Assembly (NCBI GenBank): GCA_020650975.1
Contig: JAIPMN010000497.1
Span: 5,122 to 60,993 of the forward strand
Length of the DNA: 55,872 bases
DNA from: Apostichopus californicus
Lineage: Eukaryota > Echinodermata > Holothuroidea > Aspidochirotida > Stichopodidae
Reading direction: 5' to 3'
Within the stretch, counting starts at the first letter, position 1. Each line of letters begins with the position of its first letter. A program made the translations under genes and the position numbers. A model generated the notes under the pieces. The model was not told the origin of the DNA and made no database searches. It worked only from the letters and a program-made list of their open reading frames with translations. This document shows positions 35,501 through 43,560 of this stretch, in pieces.

Positions 35501-37442
35501 ATACAGTCCACAATCGTGGACAAAAGCAAGATTGTTAGTTTCCTAAATTTAAAGAAAGTAATTTACTCACCAAAAACTTAAAAAAAAAATTAACAACCAA
35601 AATGACTACCAATGCTCTGGTTGAAAAGATGAAAATGTCTGAAAATAGATTTAAAAACAAAAATGAGGCAGCCTTATCTCACTTTTTTATTGCGAAAATT
35701 AAAAGAGAAGGAAAAAAGAAAATTAAATTACTGTTGTTGATTTGAGTATTCTTCATTTAAACGTGAAACAGATTGGTTATGTAAATCAATATTTCACGTG
35801 GATTTGGTGAGATTGAAGATTGAAATTTATTCATATTAACTCAAATTTATACAATTCATATTTACATTTGTGGAAGACATGTTTTATGAAGTTGTTCTTT
35901 CGACGTTTCCAAGTTGTATTGATTTTGTCCTTTTCAGTATTTACTTTGACTTGAATTTATTTACCCACAGGCAATTTGAGTCCTCCTAGGGCAATTCCAA
36001 TCAAACCGTTCTTTTTGGGTTGATTCAAAAGTTTGTACTAGTTATTTTATAATTTTCCAAAGAAGAAAACGAAACACATATAGTGTTTGCTGGGCTATTG
36101 TAGTGATTCAGTGTTATGGGTACTTGGTGACGCTGGGCTGATTTGATAATGCTGTTTTTCTCTCGCTCTCTCGAATATTCCGATGAATAAAGTGATACAT
36201 TATTTGTATTGAGCCAAGATTAATTAAACTGTCTGCATATGTATTCACATGAGCTCTTGGGGTTTAACGAGCATCATGGGTATCTGAATCTTCTCAATTT
36301 GGCTTAATGGAACTTCTTTGCAAAGCCCTTTCGCTTCTCGGCACATGATGTGTAATGCAAGGACTGTCGGTGCTACTTCGCCATGTTTCTTTTTACTGGT
36401 TTGTTGTCATTGTTCTTGTAAATGTTTGCTTCGTTTTGTACTTTTGTTCTTGAATTTCATAACCCTTTCAGCTACTTCTGTCATTGCTTTCTTCTAGGAC
36501 TTATTCTTTTTTTTTAAAAGATCTGCCAAGAAAATAACATATCAACATCATATGTTATTAACAGTGTCGTGATTCAACAGCACGTACATATGCTTTAGCT
36601 TGACGAGTAGAGGTTTCATTAAATATAACGAAGTTGATCTTAAGAAAATTTTCCTCAGTTTATGTTTTACAAGTCGATGTGATACATACTGACATGGATA
36701 TTAAGTGTCTGGTTGACGAAATGTTTTATGATCAATTATATCTCTTTCATGAACCTTCGATTTGATGACGAAATCGAGGATGGCGTATGAATTTGATCTG
36801 TTGCGATCTTAATTTTTGGAATAATTTTTAGGTTGATTAAAGTTGTCAAATTCTTCAAAAAGCTGTTCACGTGTCATCATTGTAAAGTCACTTTCTTCAA
36901 ATTCATGAAAGGTTCGAGTAAATGAGTCAAACGTCACTTGGATCTTAGGCTGGACTGAACATTCCAAATAACATTTCAAGAAACATCATCAAGAACGTTA
37001 TTACTATAGCAACAAAATAACTGCCATGGCAACATCACAGACCACGTAATGTGATAAACTTCCTGGAACAATCACTAGTTTAGCCAATCAAAAACGGTTA
37101 CATTCAATCAACCAACTCCTTCTAGATATGAACCAGATATTGAGATGAAATTTTCAACTATAGCAGTTGTGGAAAGTTGTTCTCTTTAAGATAAATGCTT
37201 TATTATCTGATACCGGAATAACCCTTAAATGTGCTTTTCGGTTAGATTTGGTCTGCAAATGAGAATGTTCGATATACTAACTTTACTTTTTTTGTTGTTT
37301 CTTTTCTAATTTGGCAGAAATTGAACCAACCACTCCAACACCGAGTCATGCCAGCACCATTAAAGCAAACACCGTTAGCTCTTGTCTGTCTTTCGTTATT
37401 TCTTTTATTGTTTTCTTTCATGTAACAATACGTGCACATTAA
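8503..37442 (+). CDS. Cu-only superoxide dismutase repeat protein (CSRP), whole gene, nine coding exons
   Basis: Joining 8503-8521, 19827-22141, 22762-22833, 23004-23099, 24659-24794, 28718-28838, 32861-32991, 33736-33813 and 37318-37442 gives 3093 nt, exactly 1031 codons, with no internal stop. Every intron is GT-AG and phases agree at each junction. The protein has a signal peptide (1-27), about seven SOD-like repeats (28 to about 985), then a Thr/Pro stalk and a C-terminal hydrophobic segment ending at the stop. Repeats 3, 4 and 5 keep W-H-V-H-like, G-H-(F/Y)-N-P and R-(S/A)-x-V-x-H motifs, which supply Cu ligands in this family; the extra His/Asp Zn ligands of Cu/Zn SOD are not seen. It probably dismutates superoxide, or binds copper, outside the cell. 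Exon calls are by eye; an unseen small exon is possible. Confidence 0.85.
8522..19826 (+). other. CSRP intron 1 (11.3 kb), no other gene recognised
   Basis: The intron runs from GTAAGT to TTTCATATTTGCAG. It contains AT-rich DNA, homopolymer runs (for example at 12528-12538 and 14021-14032), a GCATGC run at 15693-15708, an A-rich tract at 15309-15342, and the tandem-repeat element at 17040-18190. Open frames inside it are short and not protein-like. First introns of this size often hold enhancers, but none can be identified here. Confidence 0.55.
17040..18190 (+). mobile_element. Repeat element with tandem array of about 120 bp (copy 1)
   Basis: A unique-looking left part (17040-17331) is followed by about seven head-to-tail units. 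The marker GTC(T/C)(A/G)ACATGTGTTACGG starts near 17332, 17461, 17581, 17701, 17823, 17950 and 18074, giving spacings of 120-129 bp. The left part (GACTGG, GGTTTCGCCA, TTTGAACCATCTTTACAAG, CTAACCAGTCATT, ATTCGTCTGTTAGTAA) and the unit recur in the same order and orientation at 44680-45165. A dispersed sequence carrying an internal tandem array resembles the plan of pearl- or Helitron-derived non-autonomous elements. No ends or encoded protein were identified. Confidence 0.7.
19827..22141 (+). CDS. CSRP exon 2: signal peptide end and SOD-like repeats 1-5
   Basis: This 2315-nt exon is bounded by ATATTTGCAG and GTAAGT (22142). It encodes precursor residues about 7-778. Repeats 1 (about 28-171) and 2 (about 172-307) are degenerate: W-S-I-H and W-Q-I-R stand where W-H-V-H is expected. 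Repeat 3 (309-459) has H341/H343, H366 in GHFNP and H429. Repeat 4 (460-622) has H497/H499, H520 in GGHYNPF and H591 in RSVVIH. Repeat 5 (623-770) has H655/H657, H675 in GHFNPF and H736 in RSIVVH. Each of the three has a G-D-x-S-x-K-(F/H) block as in SOD. The last residues start repeat 6 (VSGTVTF). The open frame continues 18 nt past the donor to a stop, so intron retention would truncate the protein. Confidence 0.93.
22142..22761 (+). other. CSRP intron 2
   Basis: A 620-nt phase-0 intron, GTAAGT to TTATCTTCTAG. It contains a TA run (22553-22565) and nothing else recognised. Confidence 0.7.
22762..22833 (+). CDS. CSRP exon 3 (repeat 6, first part)
   Basis: Seventy-two nt, 24 codons, phase 0 at both ends, between TCTTCTAG and GTAAGT. 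Exon 2 ends in GTVTF and this exon begins RQTHQGND, mirroring the GTVTFRQ start of repeat 2. It supplies the second strand of the barrel (IIDAALDLSDS compares with SIYVDLDITSS in repeat 2). Confidence 0.8.
23004..23099 (+). CDS. CSRP exon 4 (repeat 6, copper-site region, degenerate)
   Basis: Ninety-six nt, 32 codons, phase 0 at both ends, between GATCCACAG and GTATGT. It carries W-S-V-L where active repeats have W-H-V-H, then a Cys, then YDPFNI where they have GHFNPF. The three Cu-ligand histidines of this region are therefore missing while the fold-forming residues remain. The acceptor's pyrimidine tract is modest. Confidence 0.75.
23100..24658 (+). other. CSRP intron 4
   Basis: A phase-0 intron of 1559 nt. 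It contains a cluster of ATCGAT palindromes at 23583-23611 (GATATCGATCATATCGATGA and neighbours) and an A/C-rich tract near 24093-24120. No gene recognised. Confidence 0.65.
24659..24794 (+). CDS. CSRP exon 5 (repeat 6, GD-x-G-x-HG region)
   Basis: 136 nt between TGTTTTCCCAG and GTAGGT, ending in phase 1. The encoded CIMGNLGGRHG aligns with CEAGDFSGKHG of repeat 4, and FTDTNLPLIG with FTDVQLPLSG, which fixes both reading frame and repeat identity. The Asp of the GD motif is Asn here. Confidence 0.88.
24795..28717 (+). other. CSRP intron 5, no other gene recognised
   Basis: A phase-1 intron of 3.9 kb ending ATTTTTCTTTAG. It has a GT/G-rich patch (26846-26892) and A-rich tracts but no coherent coding region or duplicated repeat. 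Confidence 0.6.
28718..28838 (+). CDS. CSRP exon 6 (repeat 6, last strand)
   Basis: 121 nt between TTTTTCTTTAG and GTAAGT, entering in phase 1 and leaving in phase 2. RILRLEVGGKVYCSQ aligns with the RSVVIHVVDAG...CQN end of repeat 4, but the Cu-ligand His is replaced (RILRLE). With exons 3-5 it completes a degenerate sixth SOD-like repeat. Confidence 0.85.
28839..32860 (+). other. CSRP intron 6, contains repeat debris
   Basis: A phase-2 intron of 4.0 kb ending TTTTGTAATCACAG. It contains a TATATA palindrome near 29914-29940, the dispersed repeat end at 31935-32011, and directly after it a stretch (32030-32575) with longer overlapping open frames that may be retroelement debris. Confidence 0.6.
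31935..32011. repeat. Dispersed repeat fragment, same end as the 28-376 element
   Basis: From GATACTTCCGCCCCCC through the G-run to GGTTCCTACGCCCTTG the sequence matches 307-380 nearly base for base, including CTGGCGCCCCCAGC. Only the right-hand part of the element is visible, so it is a truncated copy or a related family member. Confidence 0.8.
32861..32991 (+). CDS. CSRP exon 7 (partial or diverged repeat 7)
   Basis: 131 nt between GTAATCACAG and GTAAGT; phase 2 in, phase 1 out. The encoded segment keeps one Trp (V-E-M-W-Q-I) where SOD repeats have W-H-V-H and a Cys about 21 residues later, so it looks like a strongly diverged repeat with no Cu-ligand histidines. The assignment to a seventh repeat is weaker than for the others; the exon itself is well supported by frame and splice sites. 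Confidence 0.8.
33736..33813 (+). CDS. CSRP exon 8 (acidic segment, end of repeat 7)
   Basis: Seventy-eight nt between TATTTTAAACAG and GTAAGA; phase 1 at both ends. It encodes an Asp/Glu-rich stretch followed by GEYNPVQCLG, where EYNP sits in the position of GHFNP in active repeats. This supports a decayed seventh repeat ahead of the stalk. Confidence 0.78.
33814..37317 (+). other. CSRP intron 8
   Basis: A phase-1 intron of 3.5 kb ending TTTCTAATTTGGCAG. It contains A/T-rich DNA (34920-35780) and a minus-strand stretch of decayed coding-like sequence at about 36240-36960. Confidence 0.6.
36240..36960 (-). pseudogene. Decayed coding-like stretch, unrecognised
   Basis: Read on the minus strand, several adjacent segments have protein-like composition but lie in different frames separated by stops: one of about 50 codons (near 36950-36800, with TFDSFTRTFHEFEESDF), others near 36770-36700, 36630-36560 and 36480-36410, and one near 36390-36250 (VLALHIMCREAKGLCKEV). 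This is the pattern expected of an old retrocopy or transposon fragment inside a host intron. I do not recognise the protein. Chance open frames in A-rich DNA remain possible. Confidence 0.25.
37318..37442 (+). CDS. CSRP exon 9: Thr/Pro stalk and putative GPI-attachment signal
   Basis: The exon follows a good pyrimidine tract and TTTGGCAG, enters in phase 1, and ends at TAA (37440-37442). It encodes IEPTTPTPSHAST, a short O-glycosylation-type stalk, then small residues (A-N-T-V-S-S) suited to an omega site, then CLSFVISFIVFF and a short end, HVTIRAH. A spacer plus terminal hydrophobic segment without a cytoplasmic domain suggests a GPI anchor; a single-pass membrane anchor is the alternative. 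No AATAAA lies close behind; the first one I see is at 38286. Confidence 0.85.
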
Positions 37443-40400
37443 TTTTATAATTAATATATAATACAAAAGTCTTTCAAAGTAACTATACCTTGGGTGAATT
37501 CGTACCAAAATTAGTCATATCTAATGATAATTTTGAAAACAATATTCTTTTTTCCGTTTTGTTTTCAATTTATTTTTTAGCAAGTTTCATTGTATATTTC
37601 ATAACCGTTTTTTCAAGGATGAAACTTGATTTTCATAAACTTATTTCCCACCGTACTCTGTAGTCTATTAACAGCCGCTTTAAAATGGAGATTTTGAATA
37701 TCGAAATATATACCATAGACCAACATACAACTGTAAAATACGGGGACAAAATTATGTAAATTTCTCGTATCGAATTTAAGTTCAACACCCAACGTTTAAT
37801 TGTGTACTTTTGCTCTTTATTTGGGAGCGGGATAGGGTGGGGAGATGGGTTGAGGGCGTTTGGTCGTTATCTTTTGCAAGCGAAACAACAATCACTCAAT
37901 ATAAGTTGAAAACCGATGAAGCTATGAAACCCTCGTAGAATGTGCATAATCAAATACACCCTAAAAGCGTTTGGCAAATATTTTACTAAATACTGGGTAC
38001 GTTTATGTATCCAAACAGATTTAGGTAAAGTATTGCCATAGTTAGACAAGTGAAATGCAGACAATTGTGACCAAGTTATCAATTTAATTGGTTAAACGTT
38101 CGTAATTTTACTTGGTTTGGGGCAAAAATTTAAATCTGGGTGGATACAAACTAAAGTCTAGTGTTGTGGTAAAATATATTTTTCTCAAATACTAGAGAGT
38201 TACAGTAATTAACTAATCCGATATGACGAAATCCTCTACATCGGATGGGGAGTTCAAAAGTTCGATTTTTGTTCCAAAGCCGCATAATAAAAACTTGATT
38301 ACATAAATTGCTGTGAGAGTTTAGTATAGGCTACTAGGAAACTAAAGCTATGAAGCTCAACCAAAGAAGCATGCTATTAGTTGCAGGAAATATAAAATAC
38401 TTAAGGGAAAATAGTAAACCTGATTTCAAACAATTACCAAAACTGCAGGGCAAAACAAACTTATATACAAAAACAACAACAAAACGTTCCTTTATTCAGT
38501 ATATTAAAACAGTGGTTCATTGTTATAATTGTGTAATTGAGATTTTGTAATTATTCGATTAAAGTCTTCATTTCATCGTCTAGACTCTGTTTCACACAGG
38601 CCACTGAAACCAAATTCCGAAAAATTTCCAAGATTTTTCGCTTGTTCTTCATTACTTCAAACTTTAAAATTGGCTGGTAAACTTGTAAACGGGAAGCTGA
38701 AAACGATTTAGGAGCAAAAAATGAGCAAACTAAATAATATTTCAAGTTTAGAAATCTCAAAGGACTAATTATAGCAATAATATATTGGAAATTGGAATAT
38801 CCCCGTACGAAGCAATAACAACTAAAAATGATTTGAACGTGTTTCTATCGATCATTTTTATCCCTAGCAACTATTTGTAGTTTTGACTTCAAAGTTCTAT
38901 TCATGATGCTGGATTACGTAAAATTGCATCGTTGCTTGACGTTGCATTCTCATCATGATAATCAGTGGAAATTTGAACTTAAAGTCGTTCAAAACCATGC
39001 AGGTGTAAATATCACATATTTTCCCCCAATTTAATTGGTAGTAAGTTCTCATGATAAGCTTCTGTTTTTGTACAAAAGTCCGTAGTGCATGCCGACTAAG
39101 CTAGACCAGAACAGATAAAGTTGATCTCCATTCTACCAAAATAGAAAGAAAAAATCTTTCTCCCGGATCCGAAGGTATTATTAAACTATCATTTAGAGGT
39201 TATCCTGAAATTGATCTAACAGGAAGAAGAAAATTCTCAACGCCTTCACTTTATATAACTTCCTTGTTTGCCTTTTTGTCGCAGCTGGTTTCTTTCTTTT
39301 TAATTTTTTTAAAAAAATTTTCGAAATGAGTTGATTCTCGAACTGGTCCTGTTAATACTTTGATATTGTCCTATGGGTTGAATGGGCTGTAAATAAAAAT
39401 CGTCGGTTCGGGGATATTTTGTTGCAAAAATTGACAGATGCCATCATTGGATGCGGACCGAAGTTAATTATGTAAGGATCTATCTTGTATATTTCCCAGC
39501 ATTTTTTGCTACATTATGAAACTCATTGAAGCCATGATGCTGGACTATTGTAGTATATCCCTGTCTGTTGTTATTTAGTTGGTTACCCTATTACAACAGG
39601 GAACTTTACTTCCTTTCTTTAACGTAAGGTGATAAGGGCATATCAATAACGTAAAGGACGAATCTTGGTTTATTACATCTGGATATGACTTGTTTCATCA
39701 GATTGTGCAAAATGTGTGCCACATTTTATCAAAATGTTATTTTTTCCAGATCAGTCCAATTGAAAGGTTTTCCGGCCAGATTCTTTAATGTTGTCTCACT
39801 AGGCACAACAACATTACATATCGATATATAACGATATCGATGTATGTACCGAAAATCATGTCATCAAATCATCACCGAAAATCGCTTGAATGAGTTGTCA
39901 AATACTAATATAATTCAAATAAGTCAAAGGAGTAAAATGTACATTACAGATGCAGAATTGAAATGAAAACATTACAGAACTTAATAATCCAGATAATATT
40001 CACGCTGTGAAATAGCTTCGATTAGGGAAATGATATATGTAGCAAATCTAAGTTTGAAAAATAAATGGGTGACGAAAACTTTGCAGAAGATTCTAATTCT
40101 TTGTAAGGGTGATTATAAGTATGTATAATTGTATTGTTTGATTTAAAGTCTGCAAAATAAGTAAAAATAAATAAAATTCCGGACTTTTGGATATGATATT
40201 GATTGGTTAGATACGATAGGAATCATTTATAAAAGCAATCCATACCGCACACAGTAGAAGTAAAGACTCCTACGATATATTTCGTGAGTATCTTGTATAA
40301 AGTTAACAATAGTCATTTATCTGGTTAAGTCATAATACAGGCATTTCATAGTAACAAATGAATACATATTGAAAAAAAAGTTGTATACGATATTGCTACA

Positions 40401-41265
40401 TAATTGTAGTTAAATATATTACTTTTCTATCACCGTTATATACATTTCTCTATTAAATAAATATAGAAGGCTGCATAATATTGTGTATTATCATTATTCT
40501 TCTTCTGCTGTCTGTTTTTGTTTTGGTGACTATATGCGCGTTAAAGCTTCACTAACATTTCCCAGTAAATGAGGACGGGACTGGTAGGGCGTAGAAGAGT
40601 TGGCACAATGTTTCTAACATCGTCAACCGAATGAATCGATATGGTAGCATACCCTACGACGTCTTTCTACAGAAAGCTTCGTGAAATAACTTCAAATTCA
40701 CACCGAAAACAGCAATGCTGAATCATTAAAGTTCATGTTTTCATGCTATATGGACTATTTAACTGGCAATCTCTCCAAACCAGACACGGTATAATGTAAA
40801 GAAAAAGAAATAGATGCTTAATTGCAATACACAAATTACAAATTACAAGACCATGTATCAATGTAGTCGGCAAATTTCATTCACGAATTCGCAAATACAT
40901 TTTGAATTACAAGAGAGTTATACAACATGGATAAAATGATACAATTAAAAAATATTAAAGGAAATAAAAGAAACTTCCCAAAGTGTTCACATTTTAGTAA
41001 ATTCCATCATTTATGAAGCGGTACATGTTCATAATCAAACTTTTTATACGTCACTCATGGACAATGTTCATGAAAATAAAAGCAATCGTTTTTACTAGTT
41101 TCAATAGTTTTTATATTCATGAATAAACATGATAGTCTTGACAAGACTCTTGTTTCACGTAAAGAGTCAAATGATATGTCAGTTTACCCTTGTTAATCTA
41201 TAAGTTTAATTCTATGATATCGAATTCTAAATTTATATAATCTATGTCACTTTCAACCTATCGTC
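37443..41265. other. Intergenic spacer, no gene recognised
   Basis: AT-rich DNA between the convergent CSRP and YHYH loci. An AATAAA at 38286-38291 might end the CSRP transcript. Short palindromic patches occur (near 39302-39322 and 39821-39841). The open frames are short and Lys/Asn/Ile-rich as expected by chance. Confidence 0.6.
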
Positions 41266-41268
41266 TTA

Positions 41269-41540
41269 TACTCTACCATTGACTAAATCATTCATGAAAT
41301 TAACCATGCGTAACACCATCATTTCGATGCCAGATAAATGAGGCCGTGGGTAATTTCTCTCAAGTCTGGAATTTGAATTTCTATCTCTGCTTGGCGCATT
41401 GGGTTGAAAAAAATCTCCATCAATTCCCGGATTTTTACTCTGTCCGTCTTCCACGGACGGGTTACCTGTAACTTGATCAGCAATTGACATGGTGGCTATT
41501 TGGTGTCCCGCGTATCCCGTTCCTAACTGGTTTGCTGTTG
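41269..41540 (-). pseudogene. Possible out-of-frame C-terminal tail of the YHYH locus
   Basis: Directly downstream of the YHYH exon's stop, another minus-strand frame stays open for about 90 codons and encodes a polar, Asn/Ser/Arg/Pro-rich peptide (with ADQVTGNPSVEDGQSKNPG) of the same flavour as the YHYH linker. It overlaps the end of the first frame (…SDQQQTS, stop), so one frameshift in that Gln-rich part would extend the protein. It may be the original tail, a separate small exon, or chance. Confidence 0.25.
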
Positions 41541-42193
41541 ATCACTAGATAAAGTTATTTGTTGTAAATTCTCGCCAAAGCGATGAGTTATACCTTGTGC
41601 TGGCAGTGTTATGGAAATACTAGGAACAACAGAAGAAACTACTCGATCCGAAGCAGGCTCGCTTTCGTTTTGGTTTAAAAATTGGCCCCGTGTGTATGGT
41701 TTATGTGAAGGATGTCGTGTATGATGATTACTGGGACTGCCTATTCTCGGAGTTGGTTGACCAATTACATATTTCGATTGATGCTGTCCTTGATGCATAT
41801 TTTGGCCACTCATACCTCCGGCATCTTCTGGAGAACCGTTTTCAGAATTGTCAACTTCTCCTCCGTTGCCAGTTGAATCTTCTTGTGGTGGCTGCTTTTG
41901 GTCTCCATCCATATTCTCTTGGTTGGAACTTTGTCCAACTAATGTAAAGTTCCGATCAACAACCACACCATTCAAACAGCCTAATATGTATGGAAAGTCT
42001 TCGGTAGTGTGATACTGATATTGGCCATCTACAAACAAACCATGACATTTGTCAAGATCGTCGGACGTCAGTTCGTCACCCTCTGAGTTGTGAGGATCGT
42101 AAATTGGAAATCCTTCCAAGGCAAATCCAATCAATGGAGACGGTTCACTATCAGATATCTCAAAGCCTTGATGGCATTTTTGTGATAATGCAC
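41523..42193 (-). pseudogene. YHYH-domain protein, C-terminal half of the domain plus polar linker (last exon)
   Basis: After an acceptor (GTGTATCAG, ending at 42194) the minus strand encodes a stretch typical of YHYH proteins (Pfam YHYH family): IGFALEGFPIYDP, then LTSDDLDKCHG, then GQYQYHTTEDFPYILGCLNG. A Gln/Asn/His/Ser-rich linker follows (SSNQENM, QPTPRIGSPSNHHTRH) to the stop near 41523. Just inside the exon start, the family's HYHKN signature is readable in one frame while the following GFEISDSEPSPLIG needs another, so a 1-nt indel in the A-run near 42180 probably disrupts it. The family is of unknown biochemical function. Confidence 0.6.
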
Positions 42194-42465
42194 CTGATAC
42201 ACATAGAGAACACAGTTAAGACTGTAAATCTTACAGCTTTGTACCACAGTAAAATATGGATCGTGCTATAAATCGGTAGCATGTGCTATTAGGATTACAG
42301 TAAGAACTGAGGATATGTGTAATTCCAAAAAATCCAGCTGTTTGGGATTCGTTGGAATTACAAATATCCTCAGTTCTTACTGTTAACTTAATAGCACATG
42401 CTACCGATTTATCAGATTTGTCAGCACGATCCAGTATTTACTGTGGTACAAAACTTAAGATTTAC
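42194..42465 (-). other. Intron within the YHYH domain, almost filled by an inverted-repeat element
   Basis: On the minus strand a possible donor GTAAAT (starting at 42465) and the acceptor GTGTATCAG (ending 42194) bound 272 nt, and joining is frame-compatible (phase 1) with the downstream-frame reading on both sides. The donor lies inside the terminal repeat of the element at 42221-42468. Splice use is inferred and has not been shown. Confidence 0.4.
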
Positions 42466-42468
42466 AGT
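42221..42468. mobile_element. 248-bp fold-back (MITE-like) element
   Basis: The left arm starts ACTGTAAATCTTA (42221) and the right arm ends TAAGATTTACAGT (42468). The arms match for over 100 bp with small gaps: ACCACAGTAAA, GATCGTGCT, ATCGGTAGCATGTGCTA, CAGTAAGAACTGAGGATAT and TAATTCCA each reappear inverted in the right arm. The loop is only about 20-30 bp. No coding capacity. A clear target-site duplication is not visible. Confidence 0.85.
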
Positions 42469-43168
42469 AGTTACTGTAATCTCTGTGTGTATCGGCTGGA
42501 TAATGATATGCTACTAATTCAGATGGATGGCCGTCGCGCACATATCAAACGTCTCAGTTTCAACAGCATCGGTATCTTCAGCAGTCCACGGGTTGAAAAA
42601 TGGTACCCCGTTGACGGCCACTCATATCGGTCCCATCGTAAGATCACTCGGATCATCAGCAACAACGGGAATCTTCGGTAATACGAAATTATATTCTTGA
42701 GCTTTGATCTCATCTGGGTTATACGAAATAGGATAGGTATCTGTTTCATGATCCGGTATTCCGTTGGAGGTTATATCAAGTACATCATCTTCACTAAATG
42801 TGATATTGATAGGACATCTTAAGCCAGTGTTTTCTTCTACAAAATCTCTGCATCTGAAATGAGATAAAAGTTCTTCTTTGTCATCCTGATTTGGTGGTGC
42901 CGTAGTATATGGTGGATGAGAAGTATGTCGTGTGTGATGATTACTGGGACTGCCTATTCTCGGAGTTGGTTGACCAGTTACATAGTTCGAATGATGCTGT
43001 CCTTTATGCATATTTTGGCCACTCATACTTCCGGCATCTTCTGTAGAACCGTTTTCAGAATTGTCAACTTCTCCTTCGTTGCCAGATGAATCTTCTTGTG
43101 GTGGCTGCTTTTGGTCTCCATACATATTCTCTTGGTTGGAACTTTGTCCAACTGATGCAAAGTTCCGA
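42466..43168 (-). pseudogene. YHYH-domain protein: polar linker copy 2 and N-terminal half of the domain, with nonsense and frameshift
   Basis: The minus strand first encodes a second copy of the Gln/Asn/His linker (SSNQENMYGDQKQPPQED, QPTPRIGSPSNHHTRH), then SHFRCRDFVEENTGLRCPIN, then the start of a YHYH domain (DITSNGIPDHET; YNPDEIKAQEYNF). At 42622-42624 a TGA replaces what should be Gly in the conserved GPIGVAVNGVPFFNP run; the frame then continues as VAVNGVPFFNPWTAED. After FDMC a 1-2 nt indel near 42536 shifts the continuing DGHPSELVAYHY into another frame. Two lesions in conserved sequence argue for a pseudogene, though consensus errors are possible. Confidence 0.6.
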
Positions 43169-43189
43169 TCATCCGATCATCTGAAATGA

Positions 43190-43560
43190 GATAAGTGTTT
43201 TTCTCTATCATCCTCAGTCGGCTTCGAAGACACCTTAGTACATGGTGGATGAGAAAAATATTGTGTAAGTCGGTAACTGGGAATGTTACTTTTTCGTTAA
43301 GCTTATCAGTGAAAAAACCCGATTTGTGTTGATCTTGGTTGAGTTCTTCGTAAACCATTGATGACTCTTCGTGTTCTGTTTGTACATTTTGTTGGAATCC
43401 TGTGTGGACGTCTTTATTTACATCTGTTTCGTGATCATCGTGGTTTTCTGAGGAGCTTGCCAAGGGGTGTTGATGAGGTTGACTATCTGCCAGAGGTATC
43501 CAACAACATACCAGGAATATATGATGGCGATGTGATCGAAAATGTATTTCTACAATAGGA
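43190..43560 (-). pseudogene. Further upstream exon of the YHYH locus, with partial linker copy 3
   Basis: The minus strand after TTTTGTCCTATTGTAG (ending about 43555) encodes HHIFLVCCWIPLADS, which could be a secretion signal, then a polar acidic stretch (SSSENHDDHETDVNKD). Around 43280-43190 the DNA again resembles the linker: a different frame reads SHPPCTKVSSKPTEDD and LSHFR, matching SHPPYT and LSHFR of copy 2. The mismatch of frames suggests another indel, in the A-run near 43311. No initiating ATG was located. Confidence 0.35.

Noticed and set aside
41690-41947. Plus-strand open frame opposite the YHYH exon
   Set aside because: It is the antisense shadow of the Gln/Asn/His linker, whose minus-strand reading is duplicated and protein-like.
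42622-42624. TGA as a selenocysteine codon in the YHYH domain
   Set aside because: The expected residue at this spot is Gly, not Cys, and a nearby frameshift indicates decay.
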